Assembly (NCBI GenBank): GCA_903813345.2
Contig: CAIIXF020000003.1
Location: 23,699,248 to 23,763,247, forward strand
Origin: Owenia fusiformis
Lineage: Eukaryota > Annelida > Polychaeta > Sabellida > Oweniidae
Reading direction: 5' to 3'
Length of the DNA: 64,000 nucleotides
Shown here: positions 1 to 11,159 of the stretch, one piece after another
Numbering within the stretch: position 1 is the stretch's first letter
Layout of the letters: every line of letters starts with the position of its first letter
Notes under the pieces: model-generated
The model's input: only the letters and a program-made list of their open reading frames with translations
Told to the model about the DNA's origin: nothing
Database searches by the model: none
Translations under genes and position numbers: made by a program

Positions 1-1870
1 ATCTTTAAGTTTGAATTCTTATTTGCATAATTTGTGAAGAAAAAAACTATTTTGGGAGGGGAAATATAATTCATTTCAATACCTTCATTAAAGGCAGAAT
101 CTGATCTATAGGGGGTAATAAAATTACAAGCAACATGTATAATTGACCTACCAATCTATTCCTTACAATATCAAATACAATATCTCCCAAAAGATTCACA
201 ACATGTTATAAATTGGTGAAGTGCAAAAATAAGTGAAAAATGTTTAAATTCTCCCAAATAATAAGAATGGTAACCAATCTTATAGAAAAATAATACATTT
301 TTGTAAAAATCTTTAGTTTTCCTGGAATAAAGTATGCACTGTTGTGATTTTTAGAAAATAGACATGACAAGGAATGACATGAGAAAAGTCTGGACGTAAA
401 AATGATTTTCAAAAATGACCTTGTAGCTTTGCAACTTTAATGTTCACAAAGTAGGCAACGTGCAAAAAAGTCAGACAACTTATAATTAACTTTCTGCATC
501 AAAATATACTTCGGTGAATCTTTTACTGAATACATATCCTGAAATCTGATTTGCCCCGAATCCACCATTATTTCGACTTATTTCTGGAAGACCCTGGAGC
601 ATGATTTGTTTCCAAGGAATATCAACTATTTCGCACAATTTATTCTTTAACTTATATAAGCTACTTCATCTAGGACATAATAAATCACCTCATGCAATGG
701 CTTATCATTATTTTTCAGGAAATTTGTTGGAAGCCAGTTTGGATCAAATGCAAGGTTATTGAAATTGACGCAAACACCCTATACTCCGAAAGATCGTTCT
801 TCTATGATAACTTTTCACAACGTTTACACGAAGGCTTTATAAACTATCCGGGATAGTCGTATCACTGATGAAAATATCTATTATTCAAATAAGTGGGTCT
901 CGGTTATGCTTTGTTTTAAAAAGTTAAAAATATTTCTTTGGACGTCATCGGAGCTCAGTGGTAAGTCCCCTAGAGCAGATCAACCGCAATTGATAATAAA
1001 AACGTTCTAGTGGATAAAATTATATATAAATACAAGCGACTGTTATTTTGTTAAGTTCAGACGGCTTAATAACAAATTAGGCCTTCATTATTTGAAGATT
1101 AATACCATATAATTTGTCAATTTTTTTTTATTATATTATTTATTCGCTAAACATATCATGACATTAACATGAAAATGGAGAGCAAGTAAACTGGAACGAT
1201 AACAATTTGAATTCTATACAATCTCTTAGATGAGTGGAGTGTATCTGAAAAAAACAAAATCATTTTTTGCAATGATTGATTTTTCTTTGGAAAGTGATGG
1301 GTAAATAAATACTGAACAAATGAAAGAATGAATGAATTTGAACAAATGCTTGTGTTTATAAATGATATACGCTTTTAAATAATTCATTTCACAACGTTTT
1401 TAATTATTAATTGGTTCGGGGACTTGCCAGCCCCAGGGACGCCCCAAGAAATATTTTAAATTTTAATCGAAATAGAACAAAACAGAGATGTACACATTTG
1501 AAAGAACATGTGTTACGTGTGTCAATATTACGACTATTCCAAATATTTATTCGCCAATGTTGTAAAAATCATTCGGAGTATGGGCGTCTGCATTGTTTTC
1601 AATAACTTCGTATTGGACCAGAACTGGCTTAAAACAAAATTCCTACAAAGGACTGATTTAGCCATTGCCCAAGATGAGTTATTTTGTCCGAGATAAAGCA
1701 TGCCAAACGTTTTGAGGGAAGTGTAACTTCACTATGACATGTTTTTAAGAAAATAATGCACTCGTGTTCACCATAACAAATATCAATTCATTTACTGCTC
1801 ATATATGTAGTTTTCAAATAGCACAGTAATTTAATGATTCTGGTTATATGCATTTTTCTGCAAAATGATA
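1..1870. other. AT-rich spacer, no gene recognised
   Basis: Short open frames exist on both strands, but none shows a recognisable domain or credible exon structure. The stretch is AT-rich with scattered homopolymers. The only feature I can support inside it is one copy of a dispersed repeat near its start, listed separately. Confidence 0.6.
281..401. repeat. Dispersed repeat copy (partner at 28371-28470)
   Basis: This stretch aligns by eye with 28371-28470 in the same orientation. Shared blocks include GAATAAAGTATGCA or GAAATAAAGTATGCA and TGACAAGGAATGACA. Small indels and substitutions separate the copies, so the duplication is old. The family is not recognised and no TIR or target duplication is evident. 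Confidence 0.6.
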
Positions 1871-1879
1871 TTTTGGGAA

Positions 1880-1930
1880 ATCCTGACCGGGGGTTCGTTC
1901 GAACCCACCGAACCCCCGCTGGCTACGGCT
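1880..1930. repeat. Fragment of CAGGCCCGTAGCCAGG-type repeat with hairpin
   Basis: Contains GGGGGTTCG and later CGAACCCCC, which pair as a 9-bp stem, followed by GCTGGCTACGG. The latter resembles the end of the MITE-like copies at 3168-3388 and 49985-50208. It is a truncated relative rather than a complete element. Confidence 0.4.
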
Positions 1931-2424
1931 ATGACACGTGTACAAATTCTAAGATCATATTAGTTACCATTGATTCCTCGTTTTCAATCCCTGGTTTTCA
2001 AAGCCCGTTAGATGTTAATGAATGGAGATTTTTAAATGTGCTTTCATTAAACAGCCAGGAAAAATAAACTATTTTTCATTTCCCAGGAATCACATAATCC
2101 GTCAAAATTCATTTAATTTATCTAATATATTACATGTATACAATCAGACAGACTGGCTATTCTAATCCGTTATGAAAAGCCATTTGTTTTTTCCTCTACA
2201 GGATGTTTCTGCGGAAGTTAATTTGTTTATCTTAGTGTTTAGAGGCAATGTCCTTTGACGCTTTCGTGAAATAAATGAACTCTGTGATGGACTACAATTG
2301 TATATTTTTACAGGAACAGTTACCCGAAGTAGACCACTGTTACATTATTTTCATTTTAGGTCTCTCTAATTAGTTGCATTGCAGAAGTCTAATATTATTC
2401 TCTCCTGTGCCGAAGGTACTTATA

Positions 2425-2455
2425 CCCGTAGCCAAGGGGGGGGGGGGGTGTTCAA
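2425..2455. repeat. Fragment of the CCCGTAGCCA G-run repeat
   Basis: CCCGTAGCCAAGG is followed by a run of about a dozen G residues, the same arrangement as the start of the copies at 3168 and 49985. No second terminus is visible, so it is a fragment. Confidence 0.4.
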
Positions 2456-3167
2456 GGAGTCCAACTCAACAGAATTCGAATTGAATACAAAATAAATTCA
2501 TAACATATAAATATATAAATACATAATGTCTATCCAAGTCTTCTTGCATTTTCTGAACTTCAAATGTGCCTTTTGATGTGTGATAACAAAATACTAAATA
2601 AATACTTAATGTTACTCCAGCTTGTTTTTATAGTAATTTGGCAATTAAACATGCATAAAGAGATAGCAATAACTGCCCTGTCAACCCTCACGCATTAGGC
2701 ATGATTGTTACGCATTTGCTGGAAAAATGGAAATCACGCATCAATTTAGCGTGTATGATCAAATATCACGCAAACCACGGATTTTGTTGAAATTTTTGAA
2801 AATCGTTTTTTTGTGAAATGCCGACACGGTAAAATACCGAACGGCGAAAAAAAGCGAACGCATTCCGTTCGGTCTTTGCACGCGATTGCCGTTTATGTCA
2901 CACATTTAGTACAAAATATGTGTATATATCACGCATTTGTTTCGAAAATATTCACACCTACCTATTTGATTGAAATCATTCAAATCAAAGTTGGCATTCG
3001 AGAACAAAAATGTGTCCAGTCAAAAATAGATTTCTAATGTTTGATTTTGAGTAAGCCTAGTTGTATTTATTGATCCTTGTTTTTCAATCTACAGATGGTT
3101 CACTGAATTCCGAAGTAAACAGAAAATAATAAACATTTCCTTGGTTCCCATGATACTGCTTATAACC

Positions 3168-3388
3168 CAGGCCCGTATCCCGGATTTGCCAAGGGGGGGG
3201 GGGGGCAGTTTTTAAAAATGTCTAGGGGGTTCACATTTGACAATTTTGGTCCAAATATGGCTAAAATCACACGAGAAATGCTCAAAATGGTGAAAAACTG
3301 CATGATTTTGAAAGAATATTTGGCCAAGGGGGTTGGCCCGAACCCTGCGAACCCCCCCCCCCCCCCCCCCCCCCTGGCTAAGGGCCTG
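3168..3388. mobile_element. CAGG-ended MITE-like element with expanded G and C runs
   Basis: The left end CAGGCCCGTATCCCGG and the right end CCTGGCTAAGGGCCTG are imperfect inverted repeats. The body aligns with 49985-50208 over nearly its full length, including the shared words TTCACATTTGACA and CATGATTTTGAAA. A run of about 12 G lies after the left end and a run of about 23 C before the right end. Flanks CTTATAACC and CCTATAACC match at 8 of 9 positions and may be a target duplication. It is non-coding. The superfamily is uncertain. Confidence 0.6.
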
Positions 3389-3469
3389 CCTATAACCTAT
3401 AATATTATTTATTAAAACAAATATTAATTTATCCGTCTGTCTGATTAGATTTTGTTCCCTGACTCAAAC

Positions 3470-3507
3470 CAGAGACATATAAATCATATATATTTTATAT
3501 GTCTCTG
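3470..3507. repeat. Perfect 14-bp inverted repeat (hairpin)
   Basis: CAGAGACATATAAA at 3470-3483 is the exact reverse complement of TTTATATGTCTCTG at 3494-3507, with a 10-nt AT-rich loop. There is no T-run and no adjacent gene, so it is not read as a terminator. It may be a transposon remnant. Confidence 0.6.
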
Positions 3508-3679
3508 CTCAAACAAAGTCAACCCCGATTTCAGTTCTTAATTCTTCACTTGAAACGATATAGCCAACATGATACAACATGATTTTGGATTAATTATACA
3601 TATATAAAGCCTATTGTTATCAAAACCTATAAATCCTCACCATATAAATATAGTTTTATTGATGACCAAAAACAGATAT

Positions 3680-3865
3680 CAGGGGCGTAGCCAGCTTTCA
3701 GTCAGGGGGAGGGGGTGCGATCGCCAAAAAGATTTCGGTTTTCAGTCAGGAGGGTACGATTGTGGCCTGAGCAGCATTTTAAAGCTCCTTTCTTCTTCTT
3801 TCTCAGGGTTTTATTTATCGCACCCATCACAAGCCCCCCCCCCTGGACACGCCCACGGATATTTT
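3680..3865. repeat. CAGGGGCGTAGCCAGC-type repeat copy
   Basis: Starts CAGGGGCGTAGCCAGC and ends near CTGGACACGCCCACGG, whose complement CCGTGGGCGTGTCCAG resembles the start. Purine- and C-rich homopolymers lie inside. A second partial copy starts near 8547 and shares the following words AGGGGGGTGCGAT and GCCAAAAA. Right boundary is approximate. Confidence 0.45.
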
Positions 3866-4065
3866 GGCAACTTCTACGTTTACCCCCCCCCCCTAATCAT
3901 TTTTGCGCCCCCTCTAAATATCAAACCAATCAGGCGATGAGGCATGGATCAGGATACCCTGACTCCCAAGCTGTGCGACTTCTGGCAACCGCTACACCTA
4001 TATTCCCGGGGGAAATGCTTTTTCCTTTGAAAAATTATCAAATATGGTCGTGTGTGGGCAAACAC

Positions 4066-4094
4066 GGAGGAGGAGGAGGAGGAGGAGGAGGAGA
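4066..4094. repeat. (GGA)n microsatellite
   Basis: About eight uninterrupted GGA units. It reads as a poly-glycine stretch in an open frame that has no other coding signal, so that frame is dismissed. Confidence 0.85.
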
Positions 4095-4986
4095 GGGGTG
4101 CGTGCATTACGTGCGATCCCTCATCAGTTGTGTACCTTATTTTTGTATGAATTTCTCCCGAACAGTTATGCTAGAGGGGTTATAATATTTATTTCTGTTT
4201 TCAAATGAAATAATTTCACCCTTGCCCGATTGGCTATAATGCACGAATTAAATAGCATGGAGATCAGATAATTAGATTGATTCGTTTTTTTCGCAATCAG
4301 ATGAATTAACTTATTGTTTTCTCTGATTAAAAGGTGGTTTGAAGCTACTTTTATAGGATTTGTAAATTCGCAATCAGACTGGCTTATTTTAATATTTAGT
4401 CAGTGCAAGAGGAGGGGACTATAATGTAGAAAATCGTTTTGATTTCGACACTAACTGAAATAATTTATCACAATAAACTGTTAAATACGGAAACAGAGAC
4501 CGGTTTAAAAATGAAAAGAGAGGCAAAAAACTCTATTCATACAATGTAATTAAAACCCGGGAATTAAAAGCAATTTTAGACTGTTAGATCTTCTGTAATC
4601 AAGGTGATGTTGGTACACTTCCACCGTTAGAAAAACAAAGACTAATGCCTGGGTCACATAGCCGCCGGGCGCCGGCCGATGAGTAGTCATCGGCCGATTT
4701 CTAAATCGACAGGGCGCCGGTGACTTTTCACCGATGTCTTGATCTAATCGTGAGTATGGTCACATTAGTACAGGCATCGTACGGCGCCCGCAATCAATTG
4801 AATCTGAAAGACATCGCACGGGTATCGCAAGGCTATCTGCCGATGCCCGTACGGCACCCGCCAGGACATCGGTCGATCTACAGGCCTCTAGATTTATACT
4901 AAATTCTTGTATGACCCAGTATGACTGCTCCACATGGCGTGAATGAAAGATTTGAAAACGAAATACTTCGATAGACCAGCTCACTA

Positions 4987-5377
4987 TAGTCAAAACAGAA
5001 ATGTTTTTGACTACTTTGAATTTAAAAAATAAGCAATGAAATGACCATATTTAAACAGTTTATGTAATAATAGAAACATTTTTATTAATCCTAACTTTTG
5101 AATATTTCAGATAGTAATGTATAATGTGCAGCAAAGCTGTGGCCTTTTGTAATTTAGGGAGTTTCGGCCAGGTTAATTTTTCCGAAAATGACATGGCAGA
5201 GAAGTATCAAAATATAAGAGGACACAGATATGATAGCTAAACTACAAAACAAACTAAAATAAACAAAAGTTAGGATAAATATAAATGTTTCTATTTTTAA
5301 ATAAACTGTTTCAATATGGTCATTTGATTGCTTATTTTTTAAATTTAAAGTAGTCACAAACATTTCTGTTTCGACTG
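4987..5377. mobile_element. Tc1/mariner-like MITE nested in the Harbinger-like element
   Basis: An inverted repeat of about 110 bp per arm: 4987-5100 is complementary, with few mismatches, to about 5266-5377. The ends read TAGTCAAAACAG and, on the complementary strand, CAGTCGAAACAG. TA dinucleotides lie immediately outside both ends (4985-4986 and 5378-5379). A minus-strand open frame of 144 codons (5154-5588) crosses the right end and is not credible as a gene. Confidence 0.65.
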
Positions 5378-5838
5378 TAGCATTGTTATTGTCTTTTTCC
5401 ACCTGTCTTCCCAAGGCCTTCCTCATATATGGCCCATTGGCCTTATCCCCTCTATCCTTAGCCTTTGGCATATTAACTGTAATTGAGACAGTGAACTTTC
5501 GTATTAAAATTGTGACCCTTGAAAATACTGTACTCACAAAAACATTCAGAAGATTTTTTAAATAAATGATTTGTAATGGTATATGCATGAGTGAATATAC
5601 GCATAAAATGTATCACTCTATTCAATGTGTATGATATACATACACGATTAATGTCAATATAAGAACGACTAGATCAACCCACCCACCCAGCCATTCAAAT
5701 GTGTGTCATTGTTTTACAGTAACCCAAATCGTTCTATTTATGTTTTATAAAAAATCTCTGACAGTGTGTAGTGATTATAACTCCTTGCCTCATTATTTTT
5801 AAAACCTTTACATCACTTTATAAGTAATCATTATTAAT

Positions 5839-7234
5839 GGTACGTTCACACCAACGGCGCTTTGATGGCGCTTTAAAGCGGCTTGTAAAGCGGCACCAAA
5901 GCGTAACAAAGCTTAATTAAAGCGTCGGGGTCGTAATAGGTCGTAGAAAAGCTCGGGAGTAAAGCGGGATATTCGGCAAGAGCGCTAAAAAATTTAAACT
6001 GTTTAAGCGTTCGCACCAACGGCGCTTTGATGGCGCTTTAAAGCGGATTGTAAAGCGGCACCAAAGCGTAACAAAGCTTGATTAAAGCGTCGGGATCGTA
6101 ATAGGTCGTAGAAAAGTTCGGAGTAAAGCGGGATATTCGGCAAGAGCGCCAAAAAATGTTAAACAGTTTAAAAAATTTGGGCGCTCTGTTACGAATTGAT
6201 TGAAGCGCCGAGAGCGTTTCAAAGCTTAACAAACCGTAACAAAGCTCAACAAAGCTTGACTCAAAGCGTAGGAAAGCTTAACACAGCTTGGTTCAAAGCG
6301 GGGACCCCAGTCTATTCACGGTCTGTTACCACTTGACACGCTTCGTTAAGATGTCTCAAGATTTGCTACGATCTGGCATGAAGATCTGACACGAGGTCAG
6401 ACGCTTTCATCAATATCTGACACTCTTTGTTACACTTTCCTGAGGGACTCTCAAGCTTTCCAACGAATTGAGACGCTTTAATCAAGGATTGAAACGCTTT
6501 GCTAGGCTTTGTTACGCTTGAAAGTTTTCACACGCTATATCACGCCGTGCGACAAACGTCATGTCTTCTTCAGATAGGTCATGCTCTGGTTCATCTGGAA
6601 TTTCTGGATCTCGTTGTTCTGCCATCGTGTTCTCGAGTCAAAGTTTATATAGTCATTGGATCAAAAGCGGCATGGAATCGGCGATCTCGACATTTTCCAA
6701 TGCGTGACAGAGCTTAACAGAGCGTAACAATGCACAACAGAGTTTTGCAATCGTATCAGAGCCTGATTTAAAGCGTCATAATCGCATCAAAGCGTAATAA
6801 TGCTTATCAAAGCTTTTCAATGCGTGATTTCAAGCGTAACAAAGCCTGATCAAAGCGGGATCAAAGCGTGAGGAACCTTTTAGAGCTATGTTAAGCTTTC
6901 CTACGCTGTGGATCAAGTTTTTCTGAGCTTTGTTACGGTTTGTTAAGCTTTGATACGCTCTCGGCGCTTAATCGATTCGTAACAGAGCGCCCAAAATTTT
7001 TTAAGAGTTTAAAATTTTTTGGCGCTCTTGCCGAATATCCCGTTTTACTCTGAGCTTTTCTACGACCTATTACGACCCCGACGCTTTAATCAAACTTTGT
7101 TACGCTTTGGTGCCGCTTTACAAGCCGCTTTAAAGCGCCATCAAAGCGCCGTTGGTATGAAGAAAAATGACAAAAATGACGGCGCTTTGCTCGCCGATTT
7201 AAAGCGTGGCATTCGCCGTTGGTGTGAACGTACC
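5839..7234. mobile_element. Foldback element with helically phased AAAGC decamer repeats
   Basis: Termini GGTACGTTCACACCAACGGC (left) and its complement at 7215-7234 match exactly over at least 20 bp. Long arms of several hundred bases continue inward with interruptions. The left arm contains a 165-bp direct duplication (copies starting near 5843 and 6008). Much of the body is built from short units such as AAAGCGTAAC and AAAGCTTGA repeated every 10-11 bp; the complement GCTTTGTTACG dominates the right part of the arms. The flanks (TTAA at 5834-5837, TTAG at 7236-7239) do not give a clean target duplication. Non-coding. Confidence 0.75.
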
Positions 7235-7974
7235 TTTAGATTTATCAAACAAATCAGCACGCAAAATCTCAAGATGACCGTGGGATGCCACCGGGTGCCG
7301 TAAGATAATCGTACGATGACCGGACGGGACACGGCCGGGTAGGTACCGATTAGTTTGGTTGAGAAAAAATCGCCAAGACATCGGCAACTTTTACCTCCGC
7401 GATAAAACTCTGCCGGCGCCCGCACGATGTTTAAAAATCGGCCGATGAGTGGCGATCATCGCCCGGCGCCCGTACGATGCCCGGGCTCGCCGGCCGATTT
7501 TGAACAAAATACTCATCGGCCGGGCGCCGTAGTGAAAATCGGAGCCTATGTGACCAAGGCATAAGACAAAGACTATATAGCAATTAATCCTTTTGTAATC
7601 ATTAATGTTAAATGTAGATTCTTATCATTTCGTTTGACAATGTTCAGACTTCTGACCAAGATTTATTAATTTATGTTTGTATTTAAAAAATAGTATTTCA
7701 ATCAGACAGACGTTCTAATGAGTTAGAAAAATACATTTGTCCATTACCTCTCAAGAAGTTTTCAAAAGTAATCAAGTCGATTTGTTTATTTTAGTGTTTA
7801 GCATTGTTTTTCATAACTTGACGCTTCCATGAATAGAATGACTTTGAAATGAGTATTTATAATTTTAGCTTTTATACGACATGCTTATTGTATATTTCTA
7901 TATGAACGTTGTAGTTATGTGATGTAACATCGCCCCCCCCCCAAATTACAACTTTTGGTCGGAATACTTTAACT

Positions 7975-8160
7975 TGCGATTAAAAGCAATTTTAGACTGT
8001 TAGATGATCTCTTATGTAATCTAGGTGATGTTGGTAGACTTCCGCAGTTAAGAAAACAAAGACTAAGACAAAGAGAACTATATAGCAAATAATCCTTTTG
8101 TTATCACTAAATGTTAGATTCTTTATTGGACAATATTTTGACTTCTGTCTCCGATTGTTA
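7975..8160. repeat. Paralogous empty site of the Harbinger-like insertion
   Basis: Aligns with 4560-4645 joined to 7562-7680. Shared words include TAAAAGCAATTTTAGACTG, GGTGATGTTGGTA and AACAAAGACTAAGACAAAG, the last only after removing the 2.9-kb insert and one TAA. The copies differ by scattered substitutions and small indels, so an old local duplication preceded the insertion. Confidence 0.75.
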
Positions 8161-8435
8161 TGCAGATATGTGTATATAATCATGTGAACAACATATTACG
8201 TGGAAATTCCCATATTGATTCTCATAATGTCTTACAGCTATTTCGCAAATGACATGCATGTAAGCCTAAATAACATGTGGACGTAATATTGCAGAACTGA
8301 GCGAAAAGAAAGGTTGAACAAATTAGATTAAGATATTTTATTTTTTAAATGCACAAAGGGCAACAGTTGAAGAGCAAAAATTAAAGGCGTTGTGAAATAG
8401 ATCGTGCTTTTGTATGATCCTCTTCTATAGTGCCC

Positions 8436-8519
8436 TACCCTTTGCATTCGTTCGACTTCACTTCTTAAAAGAGAGTTTCGTCTTCTCGTAGTATATAACT
8501 AGACTCTGCACGTAGCGTA
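8436..8519. repeat. Short repeat with palindromic ends, copy 1
   Basis: Starts TACCCTTTGCATTCGTTCGA, contains CTTCTTAAAAGAGAG and TATAACTAGACTCTGCACG, and ends GTAGCGTA. Two other copies lie at 55385-55458 and 58822-58907, and an inverted fragment lies near 49320-49350. Confidence 0.7.
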
Positions 8520-8546
8520 ATAGTGCCCCTATTAGCCATGTACAGG

Positions 8547-8625
8547 GGCGTAGCAAACTTGGGGAGGGGGGTGCGATTGCCAAAAAAACAATATCGGATT
8601 TCAGTCTGAGACAAATGGTCAAATA
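8547..8625. repeat. Partial copy of the CAGGGGCGTAGC repeat
   Basis: CAGGGGCGTAGCAAAC is followed by a G-rich run, GTGCGATTGCCAAAAA and TTTCAGTC, matching the start of the copy at 3680. No right end found. Confidence 0.45.
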
Positions 8626-8760
8626 TGAGTTTCAAAAAACTTCTAGAAATACCTTATGTAAATATTTACGTTAGCTTGTTTAATTAAGGTCTGACGTTAT
8701 GAAAACAAAGTGCCATTAATTTCTGAACCGTATAATACAGTATCATCTGTTTGGTCTCGG

Positions 8761-8910
8761 TATATTCCAGTTTAATTTGTATTATACAAAAAATGATATG
8801 TATAATTTGTATTATACCACTTTGAAACCTGTTATAATAGAAAATGATATGCGTATAATACTGTTTAATCTGATCCTGACTTAAATTATATCAGGTTAAA
8901 CTGGAATATA
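8761..8910. repeat. Inverted repeat in AT-rich DNA
   Basis: TATATTCCAGTTTAA at 8761-8775 is the exact complement of TTAAACTGGAATATA at 8896-8910. Between and around them TATAAT-type words and AATGATAT recur. This may be the core of an old foldback element; no terminal duplication was found. Confidence 0.5.
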
Positions 8911-9077
8911 TTTTGGTTTAATCGGGTATCATTCTCTAATGATATTTGAGTCCGGATCAGATGTTATAATATTGAATGATACTTTCTGTGATATTGGATT
9001 AAACAACAAATTAAACATCAATATAAGATGTTATCACAAGTATTAATCATAGGATTTTACATAGTGTAAACAGTTGT

Positions 9078-10248
9078 CAGGGCTTAAATCCTTAATTATA
9101 GTGAAATATTAAAAAGGCTTGTTCACTGAATGTTGGTTTTCCTAAAAAGTCCCACTGGAATATTAAGTTCAGTATCAGAAATTTCAAGGTTAACAGTCAA
9201 AAGCGATGTGAATGCAACTTCCCATTTCAATGAAGTATTTAACGTTACAATTTTACAGTGATTTATTAAAAGCAAGTTGACATCTTGAACAGTAAATGAA
9301 CGATTCACAATATATTATTGACGTGTCCGATAAAGTCCGATGTATAACGGTTAACCTTTCCTCTTCATAAACTCCTGAAAAGATATTCCATTTCATGAAC
9401 AATTGCAAAAGTGGTTCCCGAATCTCAATCTAAATATTTCTAAAATCCATGCATTGTTGAAAAATTATCGCCAATTAAATTATTGACGTTTTTTGGCCCA
9501 CCCTGTAGTTTAGCTTTGATCTGAATTTGATCTTATTATCTGACCAATATACCGCATGCATTCGTTGATCAACCATAGAATTTATAAATCATTAAATCAA
9601 GCTGTGGCTATGTTATTCTAATTCCACAACCTTGTAATGACAAGACACTGATCCGAAAAATTGACAAGGTAAGTCATTTTCTAATCAACTTAAAAATGTT
9701 CAAAATTTTTTTTAAAAGTATTCATTGATATAACATAGTTTTCTAGGTTTAAAATATCTTAGTGTTCAATCTCATTTCATGCAAATTTCGTTTAAATGGA
9801 AGTCATAAGTTTCTATGTCACCATCAGAAGAGGTAACATATTTTTGTCACAACTTTTTGTTGACGATCGAAGGTCGGTGTTCGGCGGTCGGCGTTCGGCG
9901 TCTGTAACAGATGACAGATGGTGACATTTCGTATGTTAATGCCTTGTTAGTTTTTGTTCTGACATCGTAACACTGCAAGAACGAATAAGGTGGGCGTAAT
10001 GTACGCTTTTTATACAGACATCGACGCTATTAATATTCCAATCTCTTTGATCATTGTACTAGTGATGCATCATTTGATTATCAACGTGTGTTTAATCTGG
10101 AAATTTGAATATAGTAATGATTGCTTTATAGAATTAAGTGTATTTTACAGGGCGACATCGGTTGGTTATTCTTTAAAATTTTGATTCAGAATTGTATTTG
10201 GTGTACGTAAATCAACCTTTTACACTATCCTTAAGGATTTAAGCCCTG
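9078..10248. mobile_element. Possible TIR element with CAGGGCTTAAATCCTTAA ends
   Basis: CAGGGCTTAAATCCTTAA at the left end recurs exactly as its complement at 10231-10248, and both arms continue with a related TAGTG-containing word. The flanks ACAGTTGT and GGCTCATT are not a direct duplication, so the true boundaries or the transposition mechanism are unclear. A mariner-type terminal fragment sits inside at 9488-9509. Small open frames in it have no recognisable domain. Confidence 0.5.
9488..9509. repeat. Terminal fragment of the CAGGGTGGGCC element
   Basis: CGTTTTTTGGCCCACCCTG is nearly identical to the right end of the complete element at 11160-11774. The rest of an element is not seen next to it. 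Confidence 0.55.
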
Positions 10249-11159
10249 GGCTCATTGCTTTGTTATTGGTGATATAACATAATGCAATTACGTGAAATAG
10301 CGTCTTCTGATAGACTGGAATTGGACCCACCCCATAAAACGTATACAAACTTTGTATGACCTTCCGATATATACTCCCAGGAAGATTTAAAGTCCCCAAT
10401 ATGTTTTTATCATTCATTAAACTATTTGTGATGACTTTAAAAGTTATTCTGAAAATAAAAGTTGCCAGCTTTTCATTTTTAACACCAATGCAAAGATTGA
10501 ACAAAGGACACACTATTTCAATAATAAAATGGCATATCTAACGCCACTCCAATGTTAAAAAATATTTTGCAACCTAAATGATGTCATCCTGACTCACTCA
10601 GATGGCAAAAACTTTTTGATTTGTTCTTTGTCAATCTTTTCTACGTATGCTAAACTTAAAATGAACCAATGTTGATTGTCTAACCAGGTTAAAAGAATAT
10701 ATTATGTTTTAGATATTATTGTACCATTGGTTTCAATGAGAACTAAAATTTTGAAATGCATTTTTCTCTGAACCATTTTCATGCATTGATGAGTTCATTT
10801 CTCGCTTTGATATTTATGAACCGATTTTTTTTCGGCAAAAAACTTTTTGAAATAAAAAAAAAGTTTCAGATATCACACTTTGATAACATTGGGTAAGACT
10901 AACAATATATGTCAAAGTGGTATAAACTTTATATGGGGGCTTTAAGCCATCATCTTATTTTGCTCTGATTAAAACAAATATAATTGTGTAAATAGTATAA
11001 AACTTACTATGATGATTACTGTGGACACTATTTGACCCCTTGGTTTACTTTATTGTTTTATCAATGATATAAAGCACCATGGTCAGATTACTAAAATCAA
11101 AAATGTATCAAATGATTAACCAAATTATAGCTTTGCTATCACCAAGAGCTAAACAAATA

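Larger units (their letters stand above)
4646..7561. mobile_element. Non-autonomous Harbinger-like element, 2916 bp, TAA target duplication
   Basis: The left terminus TGCCTGGGTCACATAG and the complement of the right terminus, TGCCTTGGTCACATAG, differ at one base. The flanks are TAA at 4643-4645 and TAA at 7562-7564. A paralogous segment at about 7975-8160 carries the same flanks joined as GACTAAGAC without the insert, which confirms the boundaries. A three-base TWA duplication is the hallmark of PIF/Harbinger. The GC-rich terminal zones hold many short palindromes, for example CGGCCGATGA pairing across GTAG with TCATCGGCCG at 4673-4696. No transposase frame is present. Two other inverted-repeat elements lie inside. 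Confidence 0.8.

Noticed and set aside
1880-1930. tRNA gene (GTTCGTTCGAACCC resembles a T-arm)
   Set aside because: No matching acceptor, D or anticodon arms; the palindrome belongs to the G-run repeat family.
3470-3507. Rho-independent terminator
   Set aside because: The locus is eukaryotic, no T-run follows and no gene precedes it.
3715-4185. 156-codon plus-strand frame with poly-Gly
   Set aside because: Made from homopolymer runs and a (GGA)n microsatellite; no domain.
5154-5588. 144-codon minus-strand frame
   Set aside because: It crosses the right end of a MITE and the inverted-repeat arm. No domain and biased hydrophobic composition; incidental.
7019-7425. Overlapping 94-codon frames on both strands
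   Set aside because: They follow the inverted arm of the foldback element and its decamer repeats, which read open by composition.
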